64,000 bases of DNA from an uncultured Peptostreptococcaceae bacterium (GTDB taxonomy: Bacteria > Bacillota > Clostridia > Peptostreptococcales > Anaerovoracaceae). The translations under genes and the position numbers were made by a program. The DNA lies in the NCBI GenBank assembly GCA_910588185.1, contig CAJUQR010000006.1, positions 1 through 64,000 on the forward strand, given 5' to 3'. Shown piece by piece: positions 35,452 through 43,972 of this stretch (the first letter of the stretch is position 1; every line of letters begins with the position of its first letter). Below the pieces are notes generated by a model. The model searched no databases. It saw only the letters and a program-made list of their open reading frames with translations, and was not told the origin of the DNA.

Positions 35452-36483
35452 TTACCATATGCCCATAACATGCTGTATTATCAGGCTCACACCTGTAATT
35501 CCTATCCAGCAGCACGCTCCAAGAATAAGCGGTTTGCCGCCGGTCTTTATCAACTTTACTATATCTGTATTAAGACCTATCGCCGCCATTGCAAGAACTA
35601 TAAAGAATTTGCTCAGCTGTTTAATCGGTGCAAAAACTGCCACATCTGCTCCCATACTGATGGCAATTGTAGTTATTAAAGATGCAGCGATAAAGTAAAT
35701 TATGAAAAAAGGAAATATCTTTTTAAAGCTTACTTTTTTGCCATTTTCCACGTTCCCTTTTTTTGTTCTCAAAAAAGCAAGTACCAAGGTTATCGGTATT
35801 ATTGCAAGCGTTCTTGTCAACTTAACCGTTACAGCTTTATCAAGTGTAGCCGAGCCCAAGTTCCACATGCTGTCCCATGTAGATGCCGCAGCAGTTACAG
35901 ACGATGTATCATTGACCGCCGTACCTGCAAACACACCAAACGCCTCACCTGATGTAGTATCAAAACCTATAAGATTACCTAATACAGGGAAAATCACAGC
36001 AGCCAGAACATTATAAAAGAATATTACAGAAATCGCCTGTGCCACTTCCTCATCATCAGCATCTATAACAGGGGCGGTAGCTGCTACAGCAGAACCTCCG
36101 CATATAGACGAGCCTACGCCTATGAGGGTAGATATATTGGCAGGCATTCTCATAGCCTTATATAATACAAATGCAATTATAAGAGATGTTGCTATAGTAC
36201 ACACTATTATAGGCAGCGATTGTTTTCCTGTATCAAAAACAATATTCAAATCAAGGCCAAAACCCAGCAATATAACAGCCCACTGCAATATCTTTTTTGA
36301 TGTAAACTTTATTCCTGATTCAAAAATTTTCTTATCTTTAATAAACAATGTGACTACCATTCCAAGCAATATGGCTATCACAGCTCCGCCTATAAGCGGA
36401 AAATATTTGCCCAAAACCCATGAAGGCACGGCAATTGCAAGGCAAAGGCCAAGCCCTTTCCAATTGTTTTTAAAAAAATTCAT
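35452..36483 (-). CDS. YeiH/UPF0324 family putative sulfate/sulfonate exporter
   Basis: A 343-residue membrane protein with about ten hydrophobic segments. [19 protein letters not shown] and [18 protein letters not shown] are hallmark motifs of the YeiH family, whose members are annotated as putative sulfate or sulfite exporters. The start at 36483 follows GAGGA; an upstream in-frame ATG lacks a binding site. It is first in the operon yeiH-like, aldo/keto reductase, sstT. Its substrate here is not established. Confidence 0.87.
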   Translation of the reverse strand: MNFFKNNWKGLGLCLAIAVPSWVLGKYFPLIGGAVIAILLGMVVTLFIKDKKIFESGIKFTSKKILQWAVILLGFGLDLNIVFDTGKQSLPIIVCTIATSLIIAFVLYKAMRMPANISTLIGVGSSICGGSAVAATAPVIDADDEEVAQAISVIFFYNVLAAVIFPVLGNLIGFDTTSGEAFGVFAGTAVNDTSSVTAAASTWDSMWNLGSATLDKAVTVKLTRTLAIIPITLVLAFLRTKKGNVENGKKVSFKKIFPFFIIYFIAASLITTIAISMGADVAVFAPIKQLSKFFIVLAMAAIGLNTDIVKLIKTGGKPLILGACCWIGITGVSLIIQHVMGIW

Positions 36484-36863
36484 ATGGTCATCCTCAAGTT
36501 CTTTAGTTTTCTTGCAATCATAAATGTTGGCTAATTTCAAATTTAATTGATATTTTTACAACATAAAAGTCTTCTACTGTTAAAAAATCGCACATATCGA
36601 AATATTTTTTGACAAAAATCGCCGAAATATATACAAAAATCCAACAAAACAGCCAAAATGTTGCAAAAATTAGTGATTAATCAGCACTTTTGTCAACATC
36701 TACTCTTTTCGACACGCTAAAATTGTCCATAACAACAAGCTTGTTGTCAAAAAACTCAAAATTTCAAAATTTTTTCAACACGCCAAAATAAAATATAATA
36801 ATCTTGATGCATAGACCAAATTTCAGCTTGCAAGATTGCCTTATTCATTATACCACCAAAATT
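36484..36863. other. AT-rich intergenic region upstream of the yeiH-like gene
   Basis: About 380 bases. It includes a perfect 16-bp palindrome (ACAACAAGCTTGTTGT, 36732-36747), a TTACAACAT word near 36553 and several TTGACAAAA or TTTTGTCAA words (about 36607, 36688, 36745). No reading frame or RNA family is recognised. It should hold the operon promoter, which I could not place with confidence. Confidence 0.45.
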
Positions 36864-36903
36864 ACAAAACAAAAGCCCTAGATTTGTTAAAAGTCCGGGC
36901 TTT
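36864..36903 (-). terminator. Terminator of the liv operon
   Basis: AAAGCCC and GGGCTTT arms (36872-36903) with an 18-base loop, followed on the minus strand by TTTTGTTTTG. It lies 18 bases past the last gene. Confidence 0.75.
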
Positions 36904-36920
36904 GCTTGTCATTCCAATAC

Positions 36921-37538
36921 CTATGAAATCTCTTCCATAATTTTTAAATATTCAACTATAACCTTTATACATTGCTCTATGGTCATGCGGCTTGTGTTCA
37001 GGCAAAGATCATAGTTTCTAGCATCATTCCATTCCATATTGGTATAATACTTATGATACTGAGCTCTGGCTCTGTCAGTTTTTTCGATCAGGCGCTTTGC
37101 CTCTTCATCATCAACACCGTCATGCTCTTTTACCCTTTCGATACACTGAGGCAAATCAGCATGTATAAATACCTTCACCACATTTTTCTTTTCCTTTAAA
37201 ACATGGTGAGCACATCTGCCGACTATAATGCAAGATTCATCTTTCTCTGCAAGATCATTTATAATCTTAGCCTGCAAATTAAACAGATTTTCTCTTGAAA
37301 GAAACTCATTGCTTGAAGGTGAAGCTATCTCTTTAGACGTATATTTTCTAAAAGGTATATTTTTATGGTTTTCATCTGCCAAATTAAACAAAGCCTCATT
37401 GATTCCGCTGTGTTCTGAAACCATACGTATCAGATCTCTGTCATAATACTTTATATCTAAAGCCTTAGCCAATGCTTTAGCAACGGTTTTGCCGCCGCTT
37501 CCATATCCTCTTGCTATGGTAATAACAAAACTCTCCAT
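36921..37538 (-). CDS. Cytidylate kinase-like protein
   Basis: A 205-residue P-loop kinase of the cytidylate-kinase-like family. It starts ITIARGYGSGGKTVAKALA with the phosphate loop near residue 15, then YYDRDLI, and IIVGRCAHHVL in the middle. Family proteins are related to Cmk but are not the essential CMP kinase, and the true substrate is unclear. It is 25 bases downstream of livF and ahead of the terminator, so it is co-transcribed with the branched-chain amino acid transporter, an unexpected partner. Confidence 0.8.
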   Translation of the reverse strand: MESFVITIARGYGSGGKTVAKALAKALDIKYYDRDLIRMVSEHSGINEALFNLADENHKNIPFRKYTSKEIASPSSNEFLSRENLFNLQAKIINDLAEKDESCIIVGRCAHHVLKEKKNVVKVFIHADLPQCIERVKEHDGVDDEEAKRLIEKTDRARAQYHKYYTNMEWNDARNYDLCLNTSRMTIEQCIKVIVEYLKIMEEIS

Positions 37539-37563
37539 AAGATTATCTCCTATTCATATGTGC

Positions 37564-38274
37564 CTACTCGCCTAAGTAAGCTTTTTTAACAGAATCGTCG
37601 TTCATCAAATCCTTTGCACTTCCGCTTAGTGAAATTCTGCCCGTCTCTAAAACATATGCTCTATCTGCAATCTCCAAAGCCTTTTTCGCATTTTGCTCAA
37701 CTAAAAGAACTGTAGTACCGCTTGCCTTTATCTCTTCAATAATTTTAAATACTTCACCTACGAACAGTGGCGAAAGTCCCATGGAAGGCTCATCCATAAG
37801 TATTATTTTTGGATTAGACATAAGCGCTCTTCCCATGGCAAGCATCTGCTGTTCTCCTCCTGAAAGAGTTCCTGCAATTTGCTTGCTTCTCTCTTCCAAC
37901 CTAGGAAATTTTTCATACACCATACTAAGTGATTGTTCAATCTCTTTTTTATCTTTTCTGGTAAAAGCACCCAGCGTAAGGTTCTTATATACAGAAAGCT
38001 GCTGAAAAATTCTCCGTCCCTCAGGTACATGAGCCATACCCATCTGTACAATTTTATGAGGCGCCATCTTCAATATGTCTTTTCCTTCAAACATTACGCT
38101 GCCTGACTTTGCTTTAAGCAATCCCGTAATAGTATGAAGAGTAGTAGTTTTACCTGCGCCGTTTGCACCTATCAAAGCTATTACTTCTCCTTGGTTTACA
38201 TCAAAGGAAATCTTCTTAATAGCATTAATAGCGCCATAGTTGACTTCTAAGTCTCTTATTTCTAGCATCGCCAT
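37564..38274 (-). CDS. livF: Branched-chain amino acid ABC transporter ATP-binding protein LivF
   Basis: A 236-residue ABC ATPase of the LivF type. It has Walker A GANGAGKTT, the LSGGEQQMLAMGRALM signature and Walker B ILMDEPSMGLSP. It powers uptake together with LivG. The start at 38274 follows AAAGGAG; a longer frame overlaps the end of livG. It lies between livG and the cytidylate-kinase-like gene. Confidence 0.95.
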   Translation of the reverse strand: MAMLEIRDLEVNYGAINAIKKISFDVNQGEVIALIGANGAGKTTTLHTITGLLKAKSGSVMFEGKDILKMAPHKIVQMGMAHVPEGRRIFQQLSVYKNLTLGAFTRKDKKEIEQSLSMVYEKFPRLEERSKQIAGTLSGGEQQMLAMGRALMSNPKIILMDEPSMGLSPLFVGEVFKIIEEIKASGTTVLLVEQNAKKALEIADRAYVLETGRISLSGSAKDLMNDDSVKKAYLGE

Positions 38275-38293
38275 TTTTACTGATCTCCTTTCG

Positions 38294-39055
38294 CTAATCT
38301 CCAAGGTATGCTTTGACAACTTCAGGGTCTTTCAATACTTTGCTGGTTTCTCCCTGTGCAAGCACTGTACCAAAATTTAATACGGTAATCTCTTCACATA
38401 TACCTGAAACCAATCTCATATCGTGTTCGATTAAAAGTATAGTCATATCGAACTTATTTCTTACAAATCTTATCGTATCCATAAGCTCTTGTGTTTCGTT
38501 AGGGTTCATTCCCGCAGCAGGCTCATCTAAAAGCAAAAGTTTTGGCGATGTTGCAAGGGCTCTTGCAATCTCCAGCTTTCTCTGCTTACCGTATGGCAAA
38601 TTAGAAGAAAGACGATCTTTGTCATCTGCCAAATCAAACACTTCGAGCAAATTCAAAGCTTTCTCATTCATCTGTTTTTCTTTGCTAAAAAAGCCCGGAA
38701 GCCTTAATACACCCTCAGCAGTAGAATACTTATAGTCATTATGAAGCCCAACTTTGACATTATCAAGTACGCTCAGCTGTTTAAAAAGTCTTATATTCTG
38801 AAAAGTCCTAGCTATACCCTTTTTATTAATCTCAATTGTATTATGTCCTGTAAGCTTCTCTCCGTCAAGGAAAAAATTGCCGCTGGTAGGCTTATATACA
38901 CCTGTTAAAAGATTGAATACGGTAGTTTTTCCTGCACCGTTAGGTCCTATCAATCCATACAGCTGACCTTTATTTATCTGAAGGCTGAGCCCGTCAACAG
39001 CTTTAAGTCCGCCAAAAGATATGCCTAAATTTTTAGTCTCAAGCATTGCTGTCAT
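38294..39055 (-). CDS. livG: Branched-chain amino acid ABC transporter ATP-binding protein LivG
   Basis: A 253-residue ABC ATPase of the LivG type, with Walker A GPNGAGKTT, NLPYGKQRKLEIARAL as signature and LLLDEPAAGMNP as Walker B. The insertion between Walker A and the signature is typical of LivG. It follows livM by one base and precedes livF by 19. Confidence 0.95.
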   Translation of the reverse strand: MTAMLETKNLGISFGGLKAVDGLSLQINKGQLYGLIGPNGAGKTTVFNLLTGVYKPTSGNFFLDGEKLTGHNTIEINKKGIARTFQNIRLFKQLSVLDNVKVGLHNDYKYSTAEGVLRLPGFFSKEKQMNEKALNLLEVFDLADDKDRLSSNLPYGKQRKLEIARALATSPKLLLLDEPAAGMNPNETQELMDTIRFVRNKFDMTILLIEHDMRLVSGICEEITVLNFGTVLAQGETSKVLKDPEVVKAYLGD

Positions 39056-39056
39056 A

Positions 39057-40157
39057 TTAGCTCACCCCTTTCATTCCATCATTTTGATTCTTTTTTGCTG
39101 CAAACTTTCCTTTAATGCCGCCAAAAAGTTTTTCTTTATAATAACTCATATTTTCGTTATTGTTTACAAGCATCATTACTATAAGAATAATTGCATACAT
39201 CAGCATTCTATAATCGCTCAATCCCCTGAGCAATTCAGGAAGCGCAGTAAGAATTACCGCCGCAATTATAGATCCTCTCATGCTTCCTATGCCTCCGAGA
39301 ACTACGAATACGAGAATCAATATCGAATAGTTATAATCAAATTTGGTCGCAACCAAAGATGAAAGGTTGTGTGAATAAAGCACACCTGCAACACCTGCAA
39401 AGAACGCAGATATTGTAAAAGCTATAAGTTTATATTTTGTAATATTTATGCCAACAGACTCTGCCGCAATTCGGTTGTCCCTTATAGACATTATAGCTCT
39501 TCCCGTTCTTGAATTTACCAGATTCAAAATAACTACCAAAGTTATAGCAATAAGTATAAAACCCGCTATGTAATTGGAATCTTTAGGAGTTCCCGTTATA
39601 CCCATTGCACCGTTTACTATTACATTTTTATTAAGCGGATCAAATTCCATATTATTGTATGCATCAACACCTATAAGCATATGAAGTCCGCTTGAATCTT
39701 TAACTATGTAAAGATTGTTAACTATATTTTTAATAATCTCTCCAAAAGCGAGAGTTACTATGGCAAGATAATCTCCCCTGAGTCTTAAAACAGGTATTCC
39801 TACCAAAATACCTATAATAGCCGCAGCTATACCTCCTATTATTATCGCTAATGGAAACCTTATAAATGCAGATTCAATAGACGATGATGTCATAACAGAA
39901 AAGATACTTCCTGCAAAAGCTCCTACGCACATGAATCCTGCATGTCCTAAGCTGAGTTCTCCCAAAATTCCTACAGTAAGATTAAGAGAAATTGCTAAAA
40001 TAACATTTACACATATAGGCACCAAAATTCCCTGAAACAAATTAGATGCCGCACCTGTTGCAGTATACACAAAACAGAACACGAACATAGCTACAACAAT
40101 TCCATAGGTGATCATATTTCGTTTTGTATTCTTGTTTAAATTATTTAAACTCTTCAT
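39057..40157 (-). CDS. livM: Branched-chain amino acid ABC transporter permease LivM
   Basis: A 366-residue permease with about nine to ten hydrophobic segments. GELSLGHAGFMCVGAFAG and RLRGDYLAIVTLAFGEI are standard LivM motifs. It forms the membrane channel with LivH. The ATG at 40157 is chosen, with AGGTGG upstream; the in-frame GTG at 40166 abuts the livH stop at 40167. Confidence 0.94.
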   Translation of the reverse strand: MKSLNNLNKNTKRNMITYGIVVAMFVFCFVYTATGAASNLFQGILVPICVNVILAISLNLTVGILGELSLGHAGFMCVGAFAGSIFSVMTSSSIESAFIRFPLAIIIGGIAAAIIGILVGIPVLRLRGDYLAIVTLAFGEIIKNIVNNLYIVKDSSGLHMLIGVDAYNNMEFDPLNKNVIVNGAMGITGTPKDSNYIAGFILIAITLVVILNLVNSRTGRAIMSIRDNRIAAESVGINITKYKLIAFTISAFFAGVAGVLYSHNLSSLVATKFDYNYSILILVFVVLGGIGSMRGSIIAAVILTALPELLRGLSDYRMLMYAIILIVMMLVNNNENMSYYKEKLFGGIKGKFAAKKNQNDGMKGVS

Positions 40158-40166
40158 AAAAACCAC

Positions 40167-41045
40167 CTACACTTTCTCATTCATCTTCTTACCAAGTATA
40201 CCGGTAGGTCTTATGGTAAGCACGATAATAAGCACAGCAAATACAATTGCATCCGAAAGCTGAGATGATATGTATGCTTTGCTAAGATTTTCTATTATTC
40301 CAAGCAAAATACCTCCTATCATAGCTCCCGGTATAGAACCTATTCCGCCAAAAACTGCTGCTACAAAGGCCTTTATTCCCGGCATTGCACCTGTATATGG
40401 ACTTATCTGAGGATAAGCAGAGCAAAGGAGCAAACTTGCAATAGCAGCAAGAGCCGAACCTATGGCAAAAGTAAGAGATATGGTGCTGTTTACATTTACT
40501 CCCATGAGCTGCGCCGCACCTTTGTCTTCAGATACAGCCTGCATCGCTGCTCCCGGCTTAGTATGCTGTATAAATAATGTAAGTCCTATCATAATCACGA
40601 TAGTAACCAATATAGTCACTATAGTTTCTCCTGATACTGTTAGCCCTTCTGAGATTCTCCAGTCAGGGAAATTGATCATTGCCGGAAAGCTCTTTGCAGC
40701 CGAACCAAATACTAAAAGTGCTGCATTTTGAAGCAGATAGCTGACTCCTATAGCCGTAATCAATACTGCAAGCGGTGTAGCGTTCCTGAGCGGTTTATAT
40801 GCAACCTTTTCAATTACTACTCCAAGCGCAGTGCAGACAATTATTCCAGCAATTATAGCTATTGCCGGAGAAGTCCCCTGGGAACTTACTGCTGTAAACA
40901 TTACAAATCCGCCAATCATGATAACATCACCATGGGCAAAGTTAAGCATCTTGGCTATACCATATACCATTGTATATCCTAAAGCTATCAGCGCATATAC
41001 ACTTCCTAAGCTTATTCCACTGATTAAGTAAGATAAAAAGTTCAT
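40167..41045 (-). CDS. livH: Branched-chain amino acid ABC transporter permease LivH
   Basis: A 292-residue permease with about eight hydrophobic segments. It starts SGISLGSVYALIALGYTMVYG and has LNFAHGDVIMIG, then AAVFGGIGSIPGAMIGG, as in LivH. It pairs with LivM. It follows livK by 77 bases and has GAGG before the start. Confidence 0.95.
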   Translation of the reverse strand: MNFLSYLISGISLGSVYALIALGYTMVYGIAKMLNFAHGDVIMIGGFVMFTAVSSQGTSPAIAIIAGIIVCTALGVVIEKVAYKPLRNATPLAVLITAIGVSYLLQNAALLVFGSAAKSFPAMINFPDWRISEGLTVSGETIVTILVTIVIMIGLTLFIQHTKPGAAMQAVSEDKGAAQLMGVNVNSTISLTFAIGSALAAIASLLLCSAYPQISPYTGAMPGIKAFVAAVFGGIGSIPGAMIGGILLGIIENLSKAYISSQLSDAIVFAVLIIVLTIRPTGILGKKMNEKV

Positions 41046-41122
41046 TATTTATACCTCATTATACGTTTGGAGAGGGAGCCTAAAATTATATAAGGCGCCC
41101 TCTCTCATTATTTAATATTAAA

Positions 41123-42301
41123 CTAAACTGCTGCGTAAGAACCGTTCTTGATTACCATTGCCTTAGGTTCCTTTGCAGGTTCTCCTGAAGCGTCCCAAGT
41201 CATGCTTCCTGTTACGCCGTCAACAGTGATTTCAGTCATAGCTGCTTTTAAAGCATCACACAGATCGCTTACGCTCATATCAGGAGTGGCTTCTGCCTTT
41301 TCGATAGCTGCTTTGATAACATAGATAGCATCATATGCGTCTGCTGCAAACTGGTTAGGAGTTTCGTCATTGTAAGCTGCCTTATAAGCTGCTGTAAATG
41401 TCTGAGTCTTTTCATCCTTTGCATCTGCTGCAAATGGAGTCAAAAGCATTACGCCTTCTGCCAATGATGCTTTGTCTCCAAGCTGTCCGATTACTCCGTC
41501 AAGTCCGTCACATCCAAAGAATGTAACATCAAGTCCTATCTGATCTGCCTGAGTTAAGATTAAAGCTGCTTCTTCATAGTAGATAGGTAAGAAAAGAACT
41601 TGAGCTCCGCTCTTTTTAATCTTCTGAAGCTGAACTGTAAAGTCTGTCTTGGCATCTTTTGTAAATGCTTCTGTTGCAACTACTTCTACTTTCTTTTCTT
41701 TTGCTTCGGAAGCAAACTTTTCATATATTCCAGAAGAATAAACATCAGATGAATTGTAGATTACGCCTACTTTTTTACCTGAGAAATTTTCAGCAATATA
41801 GTCTGCAGAACCGATACCCTGGTTAGGATCACTGAAGCAAACTCTGAAAGCATTTTCCCCTGAGATTGATTCTACCGCAGAACCGGAAGGTGTAAGCTGG
41901 AACATGTTATCTTTGCTTGTTTCTGCTACTACTGCTGCACAAGGCTGGCTTGTTACAGTTCCCATTAAAATCTGCATTCCCTTATCTTTTAAAGTATTAT
42001 AAGCGTTAACGGATTTTTCAGCATCACCTTCATCATCCTGCCATTCGAATCTGATAGGTACTCCGTTGATTCCGCCTGCATCATTAATTTCTTTAACTGC
42101 AAGCTCTGCACCGTTTTTAACAGCTTGACCGTAAGTAGCACCTCCACCTGTTGTAGGTCCGATTCCACCGATTACAAACTCTTTAGCGTCTCCGTCACCG
42201 GAGTTTTCTTTCTTATCACCGCAGCCTGTAAACAATGCTGCTGCCATAACAACTGCCATAGCTGCTACAGCAAATTTTTTTGCAAAACTTTTCTTTTTCA
42301 T
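41123..42301 (-). CDS. livK: Branched-chain amino acid-binding lipoprotein
   Basis: A 392-residue periplasmic-binding-type protein anchored as a lipoprotein: basic N-terminus, hydrophobic core and lipobox LFTGC with lipid cysteine C27. The mature part has the LivJ/LivK fold (GPTTGGGATYGQAVKNGAELAV, INDAGGINGVPI). It captures leucine, isoleucine or valine outside the membrane and delivers them to LivHMGF. It is the first structural gene, 64 bases past the leader terminator. Specificity among the branched-chain amino acids cannot be told; the Ile/Leu/Val-rich leader supports this substrate class. Confidence 0.94.
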   Translation of the reverse strand: MKKKSFAKKFAVAAMAVVMAAALFTGCGDKKENSGDGDAKEFVIGGIGPTTGGGATYGQAVKNGAELAVKEINDAGGINGVPIRFEWQDDEGDAEKSVNAYNTLKDKGMQILMGTVTSQPCAAVVAETSKDNMFQLTPSGSAVESISGENAFRVCFSDPNQGIGSADYIAENFSGKKVGVIYNSSDVYSSGIYEKFASEAKEKKVEVVATEAFTKDAKTDFTVQLQKIKKSGAQVLFLPIYYEEAALILTQADQIGLDVTFFGCDGLDGVIGQLGDKASLAEGVMLLTPFAADAKDEKTQTFTAAYKAAYNDETPNQFAADAYDAIYVIKAAIEKAEATPDMSVSDLCDALKAAMTEITVDGVTGSMTWDASGEPAKEPKAMVIKNGSYAAV

Positions 42302-42365
42302 TTTTTAATCCTCCACATTAATTGTAATGTTTAAATTTTGCTTTTCAAATGGGATTCCCACAAAT

Positions 42366-42396
42366 AAGAAAAGCCTATGACCACAGTCACAGGCTT
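42366..42396 (-). terminator. Attenuator terminator of the liv operon leader
   Basis: The arms AAGCCTGTGA and TCATAGGCTT (one G-U pair, 6-base loop) are followed on the minus strand by TTCTTATTTG. It lies between the leader ORF stop and the livK start. Confidence 0.75.
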
Positions 42397-42425
42397 AATT
42401 TCTGGGCTTGAGTCAGTTCTTATTG

Positions 42426-42575
42426 CTAGACTGACAATTCATAAAAAGATTCGACAAACCGCATTTGATTACCTGCAACAAAACGAGCACTATTTTTAAT
42501 TAGGCTGACCGCCTTAATGACTAGAATAATGCTTGTAAGAACTATTAAGCTGATAATTATTGCTGTAAAGTTCAT
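42426..42575 (-). CDS. Ile/Leu/Val-rich leader peptide of the liv operon
   Basis: A 49-codon frame that begins MNFTAIIISLIVLTSIILVI. The ATG at 42575 has GAGGAAAGGG before it and a strong promoter 30 bases upstream. In the first 25 codons about 15 are Ile, Leu or Val. A hairpin (GTCAGT with ACTGAC) lies over and just past its stop, followed by the intrinsic terminator at 42366-42396 before livK. This layout is that of translation-dependent attenuation. The alternative is a real one-helix membrane protein, since the same residues make a transmembrane segment; the C-terminal half (VAGNQMRFVESFYELSV) is not needed for a plain leader. Confidence 0.65.
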   Translation of the reverse strand: MNFTAIIISLIVLTSIILVIKAVSLIKNSARFVAGNQMRFVESFYELSV

Positions 42576-42600
42576 CGTCTTTTCCCTTTCCTCAAGTGAT

Positions 42601-42635
42601 ATGTTGATATTATCACAGTGAGTTCAACATGTCAA
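42601..42635 (-). promoter_or_regulatory. Promoter of the liv operon with inverted repeat
   Basis: The minus strand has TTGACA (42635-42630), a 17-base spacer and TAATAT (42612-42607). ATGTTGA and TCAACAT arms (42601-42630) enclose the spacer and -10 box, suggesting a repressor site in addition to attenuation. Confidence 0.8.
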
Positions 42636-43008
42636 CACATTTTTTCACTTCTTTCTCAAATTTTTCTTATTTTTTTTGTTTTTTGACACAAAACTTGTCA
42701 GCTCGTCATATATAGCATTTCCTCTGTTTTCATTTATATAAGATGTTGTACATTTTTAATAAATAATCAGTTTTCGCCAACAATTACGATTAAAATTGTT
42801 GGCATTTTTATGCCGGTTTGAATATTTGTACAACATTCTACAAAGTTCGACAAAAAACGATATAATTAATCCCATTCCAAAGTACAATTTGTTGGCTATT
42901 TTACGCAAAATCACAAAAAATAGCAACATCAGATGAAGTTGACCTGTTTCCCGTCTTCCCTCCAGTGAAAATTTGCTAAAAATAATATGTAAAGGTTGAG
43001 AATCATTT
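42636..43008. other. Intergenic region between liv promoter and LD-carboxypeptidase gene
   Basis: About 370 bases. A perfect 10-bp stem (GCCAACAATT with AATTGTTGGC, 42776-42803) is followed on the plus strand by ATTTTTAT, the form of a plus-strand terminator, although no plus-strand gene precedes it. TTGACA near 42684 with a weak -10 could start a plus transcript of roughly 100 bases. The remainder is AT-rich; a 112-codon minus frame over 42756-43094 overlaps the LD-carboxypeptidase gene and has no family features. Confidence 0.45.
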
Positions 43009-43923
43009 TTAACTCCTGCTAAACAATATTCTTTTCGATTCAGTATCCACAGTACATAAAGCGCCGAGAGGAATGGTAAGCATAGGCTTTCCATGGCCTG
43101 ACTGAATGTTAAACATCACAGGAATATCGTAATCGCTAAGAAAGTCTTCAAACAATCGAATTACCTCATAAGTCTCGTCAGCCCTATTTCCACATCCTTC
43201 AAATTGTCCAAGCATTACGCCTTTACATTCTTTAAACTTATTACAATGCTTAAGCTGACATAACATCCTCTCTATTCTTCCCATAGGTTCGTTTACTTCT
43301 TCTATAAACAAGATTTTATCTCTGGAATCCATTTCATAAGGTGTACCCATAGACCCACAAAGCACAGACAAATTTCCCCCTGTAACTCTGCCTGCCGCAC
43401 ATCCTTTTTTAATAACACCTATCTCAAACCCTTTGGGATTTTTAAATTCAAATGATTGATCTTGAACTGCTCTTGCAAACGAATCTGCACTTTCACTATC
43501 AAAATCATACATCATATTGGTAGACACCATAGGTCCATGAAAAGTCACAAGATGACAGCTTTGGTTGAACAAGATATGAAGCGCCGTCACATCGCTGAAA
43601 CCAACAAAAATTTTTGGATTTTTTCTCACGTTTTCCAAATCCACATATTCCAGAATCCTGCTTGCACCATATCCCCCTCTTACACAAAAAATCCCGTCAA
43701 CTTCAGGGTCTGCGAACATACGATTTATCCACTTCCCTCTATCTTCACAGCTTCCGGCTGCGTATCCAAAGGAATTATCAGTCAAATTGGAAGCTGCATT
43801 AACTCTATATCCCATATTTTCCAAACTCCTTATGCTGCATTCTTTTTCATATTCAGTTATAGGCGAGCTGGTCGCCACAAGTCCAACCGTGCTGCCTGCC
43901 GCAAGCTTTTTAGGCCATATCAC
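43009..43923 (-). CDS. LD-carboxypeptidase (peptidase S66 family)
   Basis: A 304-residue S66 peptidase. It has GVRGGYG-like CVRGGYGASRIL, the nucleophile serine in VGFSDVTALH, the glutamate in LFIEEVNEP and the histidine in SGHGKPMLTIPLG. Family members trim tetrapeptides in cell wall recycling or cleave microcin-like amide bonds. A GTG start at 43923 is preferred: AAGGTGG lies five bases before it and family proteins begin near IxPKxL, while the in-frame ATG at 43941 has no binding site. It is divergent from the M20 peptidase gene, about 49 bases away. Confidence 0.9.
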   Translation of the reverse strand: MIWPKKLAAGSTVGLVATSSPITEYEKECSIRSLENMGYRVNAASNLTDNSFGYAAGSCEDRGKWINRMFADPEVDGIFCVRGGYGASRILEYVDLENVRKNPKIFVGFSDVTALHILFNQSCHLVTFHGPMVSTNMMYDFDSESADSFARAVQDQSFEFKNPKGFEIGVIKKGCAAGRVTGGNLSVLCGSMGTPYEMDSRDKILFIEEVNEPMGRIERMLCQLKHCNKFKECKGVMLGQFEGCGNRADETYEVIRLFEDFLSDYDIPVMFNIQSGHGKPMLTIPLGALCTVDTESKRILFSRS

Positions 43924-43972
43924 GCTGCCACCTTCTTTCATAAAGCTTAAATTAAAAACATAACTTCTATAT

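Noticed and set aside
42756..43094. 112-codon minus-strand frame
   Set aside because: It overlaps the LD-carboxypeptidase gene in another frame and covers the plus-strand hairpin; no family features or binding site.
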